NCBI GenBank assembly: GCA_012274445.1
Contig: JAAROD010000015.1
Location: 1,674,001 to 1,738,000 of the forward strand
DNA: 64,000 nucleotides
Direction: 5' to 3'
Source: Sclerotiophoma versabilis
Taxonomy: Eukaryota > Ascomycota > Dothideomycetes > Pleosporales > Didymellaceae
Below are positions 33,765 through 43,325 of the stretch, piece by piece. The first letter of the stretch is position 1. Each line of letters begins with the position of its first letter. Both the position numbers and the translations under genes were made by a program. Below the pieces are notes generated by a model that saw nothing but the letters and a program-made list of their open reading frames with translations, had not been told where the DNA came from and did not search any database.

Positions 33765-36113
33765 TCAATGCTGTGGAGGTGGTAGAGGACCTGGTAGGGG
33801 GCCTGGGAGGGGTTGGCCATTTGGTACGCTCTCATTGCATAGTAGGCTGCCGAGGTCACCCCAGTTCCAGTCATGGATGTTTTTGATTGTAAAGTCCATA
33901 AAACTCATCTGCGTGTTGCGGTCAAATCGTGCAGTAGAGTATGCTGGCCCAGGATACTGCTGTTGAGGAAAAAACCGGCCAGGCATATCGTCCGCAAACA
34001 TGTATGCACCACTGTTTGTCGAGGATTGGTAGGAGGGATATGTAAGGGTTTCTTGTGGTATATGTGGCGGTAGCCGAGAAGTTTCGCGGTTCATGTTGTG
34101 GGCGACTACCGCTTCCGGTGCAGCCGAGATGGGTGAGTGTGTAGTGTTCATTTCGTTGACCATAGATTGTAGCTCGGGTACAATAGAAGCAAACTTCTCG
34201 ATGGTGCCAGGCATGTGCGGATTCCGCTTGTGTCGTTGTGCGAGGTCGGCGAGTTGTGAGAGCAGGATACGAGAGGCAGACATGTCTGTGCCGGCCATCT
34301 TGTTCATGCAGACTAGATCGAGAACAAGAGCCGAGCTTGATGCAAGGGCGTACCAGATGTCCCACCAAGTGATGGCATCGAATCTTCCAATGGCCTCAAG
34401 TTTGAGAAGTATACGAGCTAATGCTCGCCCAGAGTCTGAGCATGAATCCGCCATGGCTACCAGAGCCGTGTTCTTCGCGTCCTTGTCTTCCTTGGACAGG
34501 ATGCTGGCTCGTGTGAGCAGGGCAGAGCGACACAAAACGATTACAGTGTAGTGATACAGGCCATGTAGCATCAAGATGGGTCGCTGGAAAGCAGACGGAG
34601 TGGAATCCAACGCCTCCATTCGCAGATGTTGCGGAAGCAGATCTCTCCAGCGTTCCATGTCTCGAAGTACTCCGGCCGCAGGTGACAAGGGCCCAACGTA
34701 GGACTCGTCGCTAGAATTGGCTCGGACTGTCTTCGGTGCACGACAGGCAGAGCCCAAATGGACGACCAGGCGGTTGTACCATTGGCTGTACTCGGGCGGG
34801 TTGTGCAGGTCGGAGCCAATAAGGCGCTCGTGCAGACAACCGATCTTGCTGCCAGGATGCTCGATGGCGCTGGGTCGATCATAGGAGGAGACCTGCATCT
34901 GCTCGTATGCATACAGCGTCCACCACAGCCGTTTGCGCAACTCGCGGGCCAGCGGGGTCTGCACGGTGTTGACCTGGTCCTGGTGCAGTCCAATGGCGAA
35001 GGCTATACGCACTGCAGTACCGGTGAGGTTCCAGCAAGCGTCGCGGTGGTTCGTGTTGTGCAGGTGGAGCGAGGCTAGCAACAGTGCTTGGACGGCCATG
35101 ATGCTGGATGTGAACATGACAACGGGCAAGAGCTGCTGCACTCTCCTCCACCACAGCTTTTCCTGGTCTTCTTGGAACGTGAGTCGCGCGACACGGCGCG
35201 ACAAGAGCAGCACGCAGAGGAAGCTGCATAGCCATGCAGGATCGGCATTGGCAGGGTCGAGCAGCCATCCCTCGTACGCCTCGCGGAAGCTCTGTTCGTG
35301 CAGGACGGGGAAGTCTGGGTTGATGTGGTCGAAGTAGGCGCCGATGAGCGACTCGAGGCTGGGGACCTCGCTCGGCTGCGCACTGGGTAGGGCGCGGGCA
35401 CCGGCAGGCGAGCTGTGATCGACGCTGGACGTTGCGCCCGGGGTGGAGAGGGTGTGGGGGTCGCTTCGAGCATCGCCCGGCTCCATGGGCTCCTGGTCCG
35501 CGGCGTTCCTGCCAAACAGCACAAAGGAGCGCAGCGCGCCGGCGCCAATCAACGAGCGCAGCTTCAGGTGGAAGGAGAAGGAGCTGGCAGGCCCAATGTA
35601 CTGCACCTGCCCTTGCTGGTCTGGCAGCAACGACACGTGCTCGTCTGCCTCCTTGCCGTGGTCGCGGTTGTGCTCCCCGCTGCCTTCACCGTCGCCCGAG
35701 CCTGGCAGGGCGATGCCAAGCGAGCTGCCGAGCTGTCGCAAATCGTCCAGGTCGTTCACATTGGCCTCGGGCAGCAGGCCCTTCACCAGCGACTCCAGCA
35801 GCGCCAGCCGGTTCCCCAGGCCCTCGACGCTGCCGTAGAGGCGCTTCTTGCGCGGCTGCGTGGTCAGGCATTCGATGTTGTGCAGCAGGCAGTATCGACA
35901 AGCATCGTGCCCAGCTTCTTTGCGGCACTTCTGCTTGCGTGACTTGCACTTGTCACACGATGTCTCTGTGCGCTTGCGCTTGTCGAGCGGCACTCTGCGC
36001 GAATGCGAGCCTGTTGGCGCTGCAGGCGTCGGCGTGGGCGCGGGTGCCGAGGTCGCGGTCGCGGTTGCGGTCGAGGCCGAGTTCGACGTTATATGCGCAG
36101 GGGGCATCATCAT
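33765..36113 (-). CDS. Zn2Cys6 transcription factor with fungal_trans domain
   Basis: Intronless 782-residue nuclear regulator. After a disordered Thr/Ala/Pro-rich leader comes a canonical binuclear zinc cluster, C53-X2-C-X6-C-X8-C-X2-C-X6-C82, in the context ETSCDKCKSRKQKC. A linker and short coiled segment (LGNRLALLESLVKGL) follow, then the fungal-specific regulatory domain (about residues 250-480), recognised by YFDHINPDFPVLHEQSF, AVRIAFAIGLHQD and ELRKRLWWTLYAYEQMQVSSYDRPSAI, as in XlnR/xylanolytic-activator-type proteins. The C-terminus ends in PLPG repeats. It lies between the ALDH/MARVEL genes and the FAD monooxygenase, about 9.5 kb from the beta-galactosidase start; it could regulate genes of this neighbourhood, but nothing in the sequence proves it. 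Confidence 0.92.
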   Translation of the reverse strand: MMMPPAHITSNSASTATATATSAPAPTPTPAAPTGSHSRRVPLDKRKRTETSCDKCKSRKQKCRKEAGHDACRYCLLHNIECLTTQPRKKRLYGSVEGLGNRLALLESLVKGLLPEANVNDLDDLRQLGSSLGIALPGSGDGEGSGEHNRDHGKEADEHVSLLPDQQGQVQYIGPASSFSFHLKLRSLIGAGALRSFVLFGRNAADQEPMEPGDARSDPHTLSTPGATSSVDHSSPAGARALPSAQPSEVPSLESLIGAYFDHINPDFPVLHEQSFREAYEGWLLDPANADPAWLCSFLCVLLLSRRVARLTFQEDQEKLWWRRVQQLLPVVMFTSSIMAVQALLLASLHLHNTNHRDACWNLTGTAVRIAFAIGLHQDQVNTVQTPLARELRKRLWWTLYAYEQMQVSSYDRPSAIEHPGSKIGCLHERLIGSDLHNPPEYSQWYNRLVVHLGSACRAPKTVRANSSDESYVGPLSPAAGVLRDMERWRDLLPQHLRMEALDSTPSAFQRPILMLHGLYHYTVIVLCRSALLTRASILSKEDKDAKNTALVAMADSCSDSGRALARILLKLEAIGRFDAITWWDIWYALASSSALVLDLVCMNKMAGTDMSASRILLSQLADLAQRHKRNPHMPGTIEKFASIVPELQSMVNEMNTTHSPISAAPEAVVAHNMNRETSRLPPHIPQETLTYPSYQSSTNSGAYMFADDMPGRFFPQQQYPGPAYSTARFDRNTQMSFMDFTIKNIHDWNWGDLGSLLCNESVPNGQPLPGPLPGPLPPPQH

Positions 36114-37361
36114 GGCGGCGACGAGCGGTTCAGGGAGCGGCAGCAGCAGCGGTCCACGACGGCGGAGAGCATTGGAGGCGCGTGAGAAGAGGGCGAACCG
36201 AACAAGTCGACTGCAGCCTTCCGAATATCAAATCCAGGGCCTCACCACGGCTGCCCTGCGGCGATACCCACGGGCTAGGCCACTTTTTGGCAGTCCACTC
36301 CCTCCATCTGCGCCATCTCGACCTCGATCGGTATGCATCGGCAACGTGCAGCTGCAGGAACATGGGGTTGGTGCGCCCCGGATTCTGCACATGTGCCCTG
36401 TCTTGTCTGTCTATTCTCCGACTACTTTCCCGACGCAAATGTACGACCTCGTCAGCGCGCACCATGGACCGTCGTATGGAGGCCACACGCTCATGTTCGT
36501 TCTTTTCCCAACGCTGCCACATCTTGGTCTGCCATTCGGGTCGTCACGCATCTCAGAACCGACAACCCGGTTCGCCGTCCATGTCTGGGCCGCTTGTGTT
36601 CTGGACCTCGTCCGCCAAACACCCCAATTCTGCTTGCCGTGCTTCTGATCCTCTTCATACCGTGGCTTCCTACGACACCATGACCACATCAGTGACCTTT
36701 TGCCCAGCCACTAGCCGCTGTTAAGCACTGCGGAGATGCTGTCCCGCCTCGGGCCTGCATTGGCTGCATGCACGCCAGTGACGCTCTCCTTCGGGCCTCC
36801 CACAAGACCTTTAAGTACCGACCGGGGTTTGTTTGTCTTCAGTCAGTCCATATGCCAAACTTGAACAAGTTCTTGACGAGTACGTAAATCGTCGGCGTGG
36901 CGTCCGTGTTTTCGTCCCGCGAGTCAGTCGCGACTTTGGTCCGACTTGGTGTCGCTACCCGGAATTGGACGACGAGAATCTGCATGCCGTACCAGGAATG
37001 CCTCGCTATAGGCTCTGGATTGTCATCGATTGTCATCGGCCGACATTGCGATTTCAGTTCAAGTAGCCAATGTCAGACGCGCCTCCAAGTCTGGAACTGC
37101 TGCTTCGGCGGCTTTGACCTGTTCAACCTATCCTACCGTGATCGATGCAACGTGGACTATACGAGAGACCTACGTATGCCGAATCGCAAAAAGCTTGTCA
37201 ATCAACTACAAAACAGGGATATCGACCTTTTACCACGCACAAATCGCCGGTCAGTCGCACATTCGTCTTCTCTCTCCGCTACTCCGAGTGCGACTGCACG
37301 CAACTATGATCTTGTGTTCTGTTTAGTCAATATCCTGCATCGTCAGCTGTCGGTAGACGAA

Positions 37362-37402
37362 GCCACACTATCGGAAGAGGGTGCCACATTATCGGGAGAC
37401 CC
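37362..37402. repeat. imperfect 21-bp tandem duplication
   Basis: GCCACACTATCGGAAGAGG is followed 21 bp later by GCCACATTATCGGGAGACC; the copies differ at three or four positions. Non-coding. Confidence 0.7.
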
Positions 37403-38080
37403 TCTCTTGAAGCGCTCCAGTACGAGATCTGCAGATTCGAGTCGCCCTCATCTCACCATAAACAGTTTCGGAGGAGCCGAAATCAAGCCACAGCCTGAAG
37501 AGCTACAGTAGTGCAAACGGTGCCCAACCCACAACTGGCATCGTTCAACATACAATCTCGTGGTAGCTCTAACGATTCTCCGTTCTGAAGGCCAATGTCC
37601 CACTTATTTTCAAGTAACTATCCATGACCATCCATCACGCCAGAAGCGGGCCGTACACTTGTGGGCACCACCACAATTGGCGGAGCATAGAACACTAACT
37701 GAGTGGGAAGGCGAACGCGATTACGAGAGCGACTACTCTCCTGCCTGTATGCCGGCCCAAGCGCGAAACAATCTTTGATTGTTTCATTTCGTCCTCTCAA
37801 CACCGCGCATCACTGCCTTCAAGGCTCACCACTACAGTCGGATGCAATTCTTCCATGCCATCTGAACCTTGATATGATAGCATTTTGTTACTACAATCGA
37901 AGATTGCCTATAACCATCTTGCTCACGACCGGGCAAAACGTCGTTCTACCGGTGTTATCACTGTATGGAAATAAAGCTAGCCAGTACTTCTGATTAGCTC
38001 ATTCACAGGGGGTAAGATCCTCTTCCCCCCAGCCACGTCCCCAGCCAATGCCTTAAGCGAGAGGGTACTGCTTACTTAGC

Positions 38081-38127
38081 GATCTTGGTGACAGATACCT
38101 TGCGATATCGGTGACAGATACTTTACC
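38081..38127. repeat. imperfect 23-bp tandem duplication
   Basis: Two units sharing GGTGACAGATAC (GATCTTGGTGACAGATACC and GATATCGGTGACAGATACT), spaced 23 bp apart, about 360 bp upstream of the FAD monooxygenase ATG. A third partial ATATCG follows. Could be a duplicated promoter element. Confidence 0.7.
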
Positions 38128-38483
38128 ATATCGTTGTATCTGGGATTTCGCCAAGTTCCATATAAATTTGCTGCCGTCAGTCCAATACATCCCTATGCCG
38201 GAATATATCGCTAAGCTGGCGTATTGTTGTAGGCAGTCCTCGAGTGTACATTCGGATCCCGTCCAAAATTTGGACCAGTGGGGCCGTGTCGATGTGGGGA
38301 CTTGTCATATGCAGCATCACTGTCAGGCTTCTCCAGCAATTCGGCCGATAGAACGGGTTCACACGTCGATTACACTGACTGCGTGATGAAGAAGACGTCC
38401 CTTGATACTGCAGACGTGTTCAGTGATCAGAAATTTCATCATCATCGTCCTTGTCTGACTGTTTCGCTGACGAGATTGACAGC

Positions 38484-39942
38484 ATGGCTGATCAGCGGTT
38501 CAACGTTGCCATTATCGGAGCAGGCATAGGTGGACTGGCTCTCGCTATCGGTTTATCTCACCACAAGGTACCATTCACTATCTACGAGTCCGCCCCGGCA
38601 TTCTCGACAGTCGGTGCCGGTGTTGGGCTCGGTCCCAATGCACTTCGAGCCATGGACCTCATCGACAAGCGGTTTCGTGACATGTACATGGATATCGCCA
38701 CAGGAAATCTGAGGCCCGAGAAGAAGCGTGTCATGATGGAGGCAATGCGCATGGAAGAAGGCTTAGGTGAGGGGGAAAACTGGTGGGGTCATGGTGAATG
38801 GGGAGCACCGTACTTCGAGAGGACAGGCGCTCACAGAAAGGATCTCCTGGACATCATGACGAGACTCTTCGACGAGAGTACTGTCCGATTCAACCGGACT
38901 ATCGCGAGCATCGAACAGGGGCATGACCAAGTCACCTTAACCTTCGTGGACGGACGAGTAGCGACTCACGCTGCAGCAATCGGTTGCGACGGCATAAAGG
39001 GCCTCACAAGGCGCGCTGTCCTTGGTGATCGACATCCGGAGTCGGTCGAACCGCAGTACACGCACAAGTATGTCTACCGGTCCATCGTTTCCATCGAAGA
39101 CGCGAAGCGGATCTTGGGAGATCTGGCAACAGACGCGAAGATGTATATGAGCAAGAACTCGAACCTGTCGACGTATCCAATCAGCAAAGGGAAGCAATTG
39201 AATGTTGTTGCTTTCAAGAGGGATCCCAAACCTTGGGAACATGCCGGAAACACGTACAGCCTCGACATGAAGACGATGTTGGAAGACTTTGCAGACAGCA
39301 AGGTTGACAGCCGACTGCTGAAACTGCTGGAAGTAAGCACGATTCCTCCATTGAAGACACCACACACATCATTTACGCGAGTGGCTTCCATCCAAGCGAT
39401 TTCTGCCTTCGCGACTTCTGCCTCGAGAATTACGTGAGTTGCGGCACTCTAACACTCAACAGTATGCCAAACCTACCCGCTGGGCCATCTTCGATCACCC
39501 CAACACACCAACCTACTATAAATCCCTTATCTGCCTCCTCGGTGACGTCGCTCACGCAAGCGGACCCCATCAAGCAGCAGGCGCCGGTCAAGGCCTTGAA
39601 GACGCCCTTATCCTTACGCACGCCCTCAAAACACTGTGCAACACTACTCCATCAAACACATTAAACGCCGCATCACCAAGTCGCACACGAGCAATTGAAG
39701 CGGCTTTCCAAGCCTACGACGAGATTCGGCGCCCACGAGCTCAGCAGCAGGTCTGCACTGCGCGGGAGTGTGGCGAGTTGTACAATTTGAGAGACCCGGC
39801 AACCGGCAGGGGTCTGAGTATCGAGGAGGTGTTGGAGCTTCTGAATCACAGGTTTGAGTGGCTTTGGAAGCATGATCTTGAAGGTGATGTTAGAACTGTG
39901 GAAGAGAAGACGGCAGAGTTGCTCCGTGGGCTGGGGCAGTAG
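38484..39942 (+). CDS. FAD-dependent aromatic monooxygenase (salicylate hydroxylase-like)
   Basis: Class A flavoprotein monooxygenase that would hydroxylate an aromatic or related substrate with NAD(P)H and O2. Two exons, 38484-39332 and 39463-39942, 442 residues. The N-terminal Rossmann motif is VAIIGAGIGGLALAIGL, followed by GAGVGLGPNALRAMDLI; the second FAD motif is GCDGIKGLTRRAVLG; the third is LLGDVAHASGPHQAAGAGQG, where most relatives have GDAAHA. The intron (130 nt, GTAAGC...CAACAG) contains no in-frame stop before the join, but removing it restores LEYAKPTRWAIFDHP, the usual sequence before the GD motif. The ATG is chosen because it directly precedes the FAD fold. Salicylate-type oxidation is the closest guess; secondary-metabolite tailoring is an alternative. 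Confidence 0.88.
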
Positions 39943-40276
39943 AGATTATGCAGCAGGGCATGCGGAAGACTTGATAATGCAAGATGGGATAGAAGGTGGG
40001 ATACATGCATGGTACTTTCAACGGGTTGCGCACACAATACTCGACGGAGGAATTACTCGACAGTTATACACGAGGAGGCAATAGACACGCAAGGACACAA
40101 CCAAGCTGGTAATGTAAGCAAGCGCTGGTGGCTGCCAACTAGCTCTTAGCACCCGCGTGAACGACTCTCTCTCAGCCGCGGGGAACAGGCGTTTCCTCAT
40201 CAGGTGGCTAGGGTATCTTGCTTTCGAAGATAACCCCTGTTCAATCCTTTATTCATGTGGTGCGGCAGCTCACACG
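39943..40276. other. short spacer between convergent genes
   Basis: 334 bp between the stops of two convergent genes; it holds both 3' UTRs and nothing else I can identify. Confidence 0.5.
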
Positions 40277-41456
40277 TTAAGACGCATGTCGGTAGACGTG
40301 AAGATATACCCTTTCCTCCCCCGGTCTGACATCGCCCGGCAGCGGCCAATCCAGCAACGCTGTTTCCTCGAAACCGGCATCATCCATAAGATCAAAAAAG
40401 ACGCGTTCGCTGTCGTGTCGCATCTTCATTGCTATTGCAATAATGAGTTTTGCATCAACGACAGCTAGTCGACGCAACGTGTTGACGAGTGCAGGGCTGG
40501 GACACATCAGTCGTGAGAAGCACAGAGGATAGATAACATACCTGCTGTCCGAATTGTAAGTGCAGTCTGCAGCCAGCACCAGGTCGATTTTGGAGCGCGA
40601 TTGTGCAAGCCATGCAGGTAACTCGGCGTCCCAATCCAGTTCCTCGAAGGAGAGGTTCGAGCCATTTCTCAACTCTGTGGCATACTCGCTGATGTTCTTT
40701 TCGACGATTTCTCGTGCCTCGGGCAGGTCAGAGAGTGTGACATTGCAGTTTGGAACGACAGATGCAAGAGTCATGCCGACGATGCCACAGCCAGTGCCCA
40801 GCTCCAGGACGGCGAGACTGGAATTCAGCACGCGCGATGGGAAGCCTAGGGCTGTGGATAGCTCGCTCTGCCTCGAGCTAGGGAGGAGATGGTCCATTTT
40901 GCAAGACAGTGTGATGCCGGCATCCCTTCAGAGTCAGTTGGGGGATGCAGAGAGAGGGAAATGCGGCGTACCACAAGTGTCGAGCAATGCTCTCTCCAGT
41001 CTCTTCCCAAACGCATACTTTTCTAGGGCCAACTTTGAATCGTCTCTCAACCAGCTTGACTGCTTCCTTGCTCCCGTTTTGATTGAACTGGGCACTCCAT
41101 GCCGAGACTATGCCCTGAGAGCCTGCCTGTGACAAGTCTTCGAAGGTATCATATTGTGCTTTCGGCTCCACGCCGACGCGGACACGCAGTGGACCTAACG
41201 CATACGACTTCTTTAAAGGTAACGTGATGGCGAGAGTGCGCATGCCTGCTGTCCAATTCACGGTGCGCCAGACCAGTATTTCATCATCTTGGAAATCATG
41301 CTCTGGTGAGATGAGTTCTGCCACCAGCTCAGCATCGTATGGGAGGAAGGAGTCGCCTAGGTCAGATGTGATGGTGATCAGACAGTGGGCATGGCTTCTG
41401 CTTGTGCCCTTTTCAGAGACGATCCGGGGGGGTTTGAGGAAGCGGACATAGCGCAT
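40277..41456 (-). CDS. METTL21-type (Methyltransf_16) protein methyltransferase
   Basis: Seven-beta-strand SAM-dependent methyltransferase of the family that includes protein-lysine methyltransferases such as Rrg1 and the METTL21 group. Exons 41456-40972, 40925-40542 and 40496-40277 (introns 46 and 45 nt), 362 residues. The N-terminal ~150 residues form a separate beta-rich segment. RHLWDAGITLS precedes the SAM motif I, VLELGTGCGIVGMTLAS; NVTLSDLPEARE supplies the acidic residue that binds the ribose; ELDWDAELP and LVLAADCTYNSDS carry the family's post-II and D-x-x-Y motifs. The C-terminal part (RVFFDLMDDAGFEETAL) is typical. The protein target is unknown. It is divergent from the next gene over 276 bp. 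Confidence 0.88.
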
Positions 41457-41732
41457 AATGGTGGGCAGACTTGGTGTTGAGTCTGGCTGCACGTGGGGTA
41501 GACGCACATTGGGCGTGGGGGGAGAGCAGGCTAGGGTGGACGTTGGGCCCTGTGGGACGGCGTCATGCAACGCCCTTGGAACGTCAAGCCAGCGTTCACC
41601 AAGCTCGCAGCCCAACTTGGTGCCCTTCCAGCGCTCAGCTACATGCGCTCTCCCATCACCTGAGCCAATGCGCCGACTGCGCATGCCGCAGCCAACAGCC
41701 TTCGTCGCCTGCTACTCAGCACCACCGCCATC

Positions 41733-43124
41733 ATGTACCGCCGCGGCGACCCACGCTGGAACCGCACCATCCAGCACATCTCAGAGAACATCGAGCACGC
41801 CAACGAAACCGCGGCCGAGAACATCTACGGCTTCACCCAGAGCTACGTCAACCCGTGCCTGGCCTCCGTCACCAATTGCTGCAATGCCGTCACCGCGCCG
41901 TGCTTCCCGTCCTCCAACGACCGCCGCCGCAACAGGGCGCGCTCGCGCGGCCGGGCGGAGCTGAGCTTTGACTTCTACGACGACTGGGAAGAGGACGAGA
42001 ACGACGGCCTGCTGGGCTGGGGGAACGACAATCTCGAGCGCTTTCTGGGCACGGCGAGCAATTATGGCGCCACGCAGCAGCCTGGAAGGCAGCGCGCAAT
42101 GAGCTATGGCCAGCGCGCCCGCGACCCTCGGTTCGACGCTGCGAGGAGGAAAAGCACCGTGCAGGCGCGGGAAGGCCAGGACCCGACCCTTATACCCAGC
42201 TCCTCTTACTTCGGCTTCCTCGGCCGCTTGCCGTTCAAGCTGGGCGGCAAGGGCCTGCGGTACAAACCGAGTGCAGCCGATCTCACCGAGCACCCTGGCG
42301 CGCTGAGACGGAGCATCGAGGAAGAGCAGCCGCTTATTGAGGACAGCGAAGAGGACCACGAGGGGAGCGACTACAAAACCCCCCGCCGTGCCCGCAGCAA
42401 CACCCACACCTCTGGCCACACCACCGACTCCTTCTCGAGCCGGGGCGACATCTTCCCCTCCGAAGACGAGCTCGATGACGCTGTGCCGCTGGACGATGAA
42501 TTCACCATTGCGCTGGAAAGGCGGACGACGGGCCAGTGGGAGGACAGTGGGAAGAGCAATCACTCTGGGAGCGGGAAGAACACGAGGAGCAACAGCAAGC
42601 GCCCGAGTCGGAGCGCCAGTTCACGGACCGTAAGCAGCGGGAAGCGAAGTGACGAGGAGCGGACGCAGAGACAGCCGAGCGCAACCATCGAGGAGGTCGA
42701 CGCACCCACCTTGCACGACCTGGAGCGAGAAGAAGAGAGGCTCCGAGCCGACGAAGAAGCTGAGCTGGACCGAAAAAGAGCCCAAGCCCAACACTTGGCT
42801 GTGAAGCGCGGTTTGGCTCCCAGTACCCCTTCACCAGCTCGCACGCCTTCACCCTCGTGGAACTCGAGAGCCACTCAAGACGCGCAGATGAGTGCTGTGC
42901 AGGACCCTGTGTCGCCGTTTGTCAGAAGTCCCGCGAGCGAGACCCTACAGATGCCCGAGGACACCGTCCCGTTTCCGAGCTTCGCGGATCTGGCCCCAGC
43001 TCGAGACGAGGGCGTGCCGCTGGACCAACCTGTCTCGCCTACCGACTCATCGCGTCCCGTGACAGCAGTACGCAGGGAAGTTGAGGACGACTTTGTGCCG
43101 GCTCGATTACCGCACTTTGGGTGA
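41733..43124 (+). CDS. conserved hypothetical protein with N-terminal cysteine cluster
   Basis: Intronless 463-residue protein of unknown function; I do not recognise a named family. The N-terminal 60 residues (MYRRGDPRWNRTIQHISENI...) form a probable amphipathic helix with four cysteines (C42, C49, C50, C57) just before a very basic patch (DRRRNRARSRGR). Cysteines beside a basic stretch could be S-acylated and attach the protein to a membrane. A second ordered part is around SSSYFGFLGRLPFKLGGKGLRYKPSAADL. The rest is acidic, Ser-rich and apparently disordered, with one predicted coiled segment (LHDLEREEERLRADEEAELDRKRA split over about 42710-42790). The ATG at 41733 is the first in frame after a pyrimidine-rich leader. 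Confidence 0.75.
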   Translation: MYRRGDPRWNRTIQHISENIEHANETAAENIYGFTQSYVNPCLASVTNCCNAVTAPCFPSSNDRRRNRARSRGRAELSFDFYDDWEEDENDGLLGWGNDNLERFLGTASNYGATQQPGRQRAMSYGQRARDPRFDAARRKSTVQAREGQDPTLIPSSSYFGFLGRLPFKLGGKGLRYKPSAADLTEHPGALRRSIEEEQPLIEDSEEDHEGSDYKTPRRARSNTHTSGHTTDSFSSRGDIFPSEDELDDAVPLDDEFTIALERRTTGQWEDSGKSNHSGSGKNTRSNSKRPSRSASSRTVSSGKRSDEERTQRQPSATIEEVDAPTLHDLEREEERLRADEEAELDRKRAQAQHLAVKRGLAPSTPSPARTPSPSWNSRATQDAQMSAVQDPVSPFVRSPASETLQMPEDTVPFPSFADLAPARDEGVPLDQPVSPTDSSRPVTAVRREVEDDFVPARLPHFG

Positions 43125-43325
43125 CGAACTGGCATGATGCTGGCGATCCATCTTGCGGGGAATGTCATATTCAGCTTGTGCTATGTGGATAGGATGGAAA
43201 AGGTCAAGGCTAGGATAGCTGCGCGATGGAGCTTATGAATTCTGATTGGAGGCAAAAGTTGCATCTCAAACGATACGATGAGATTCAGGAGGAGATGACG
43301 TGAGTTCATTCATAGGCTTAACCAA

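Larger units (their letters stand above)
36114..38483. other. 2.4-kb spacer with short tandem duplications
   Basis: No gene supported. Two imperfect tandem duplications are visible at 37362-37402 and 38081-38127. The spacer separates the divergent Zn2Cys6 and monooxygenase genes and so contains both promoters. Confidence 0.4.

Noticed and set aside
35432..36724. Long plus-strand frames of up to 430 codons opposite the Zn2Cys6 gene
   Set aside because: They are antisense shadows of a GC-rich coding region and have Arg/Cys/Ser-rich, domain-free translations.
37743..37990. Small-secreted-protein candidates in the 36-38 kb spacer
   Set aside because: No signal peptide joined to a cysteine-containing mature part was found in any frame.
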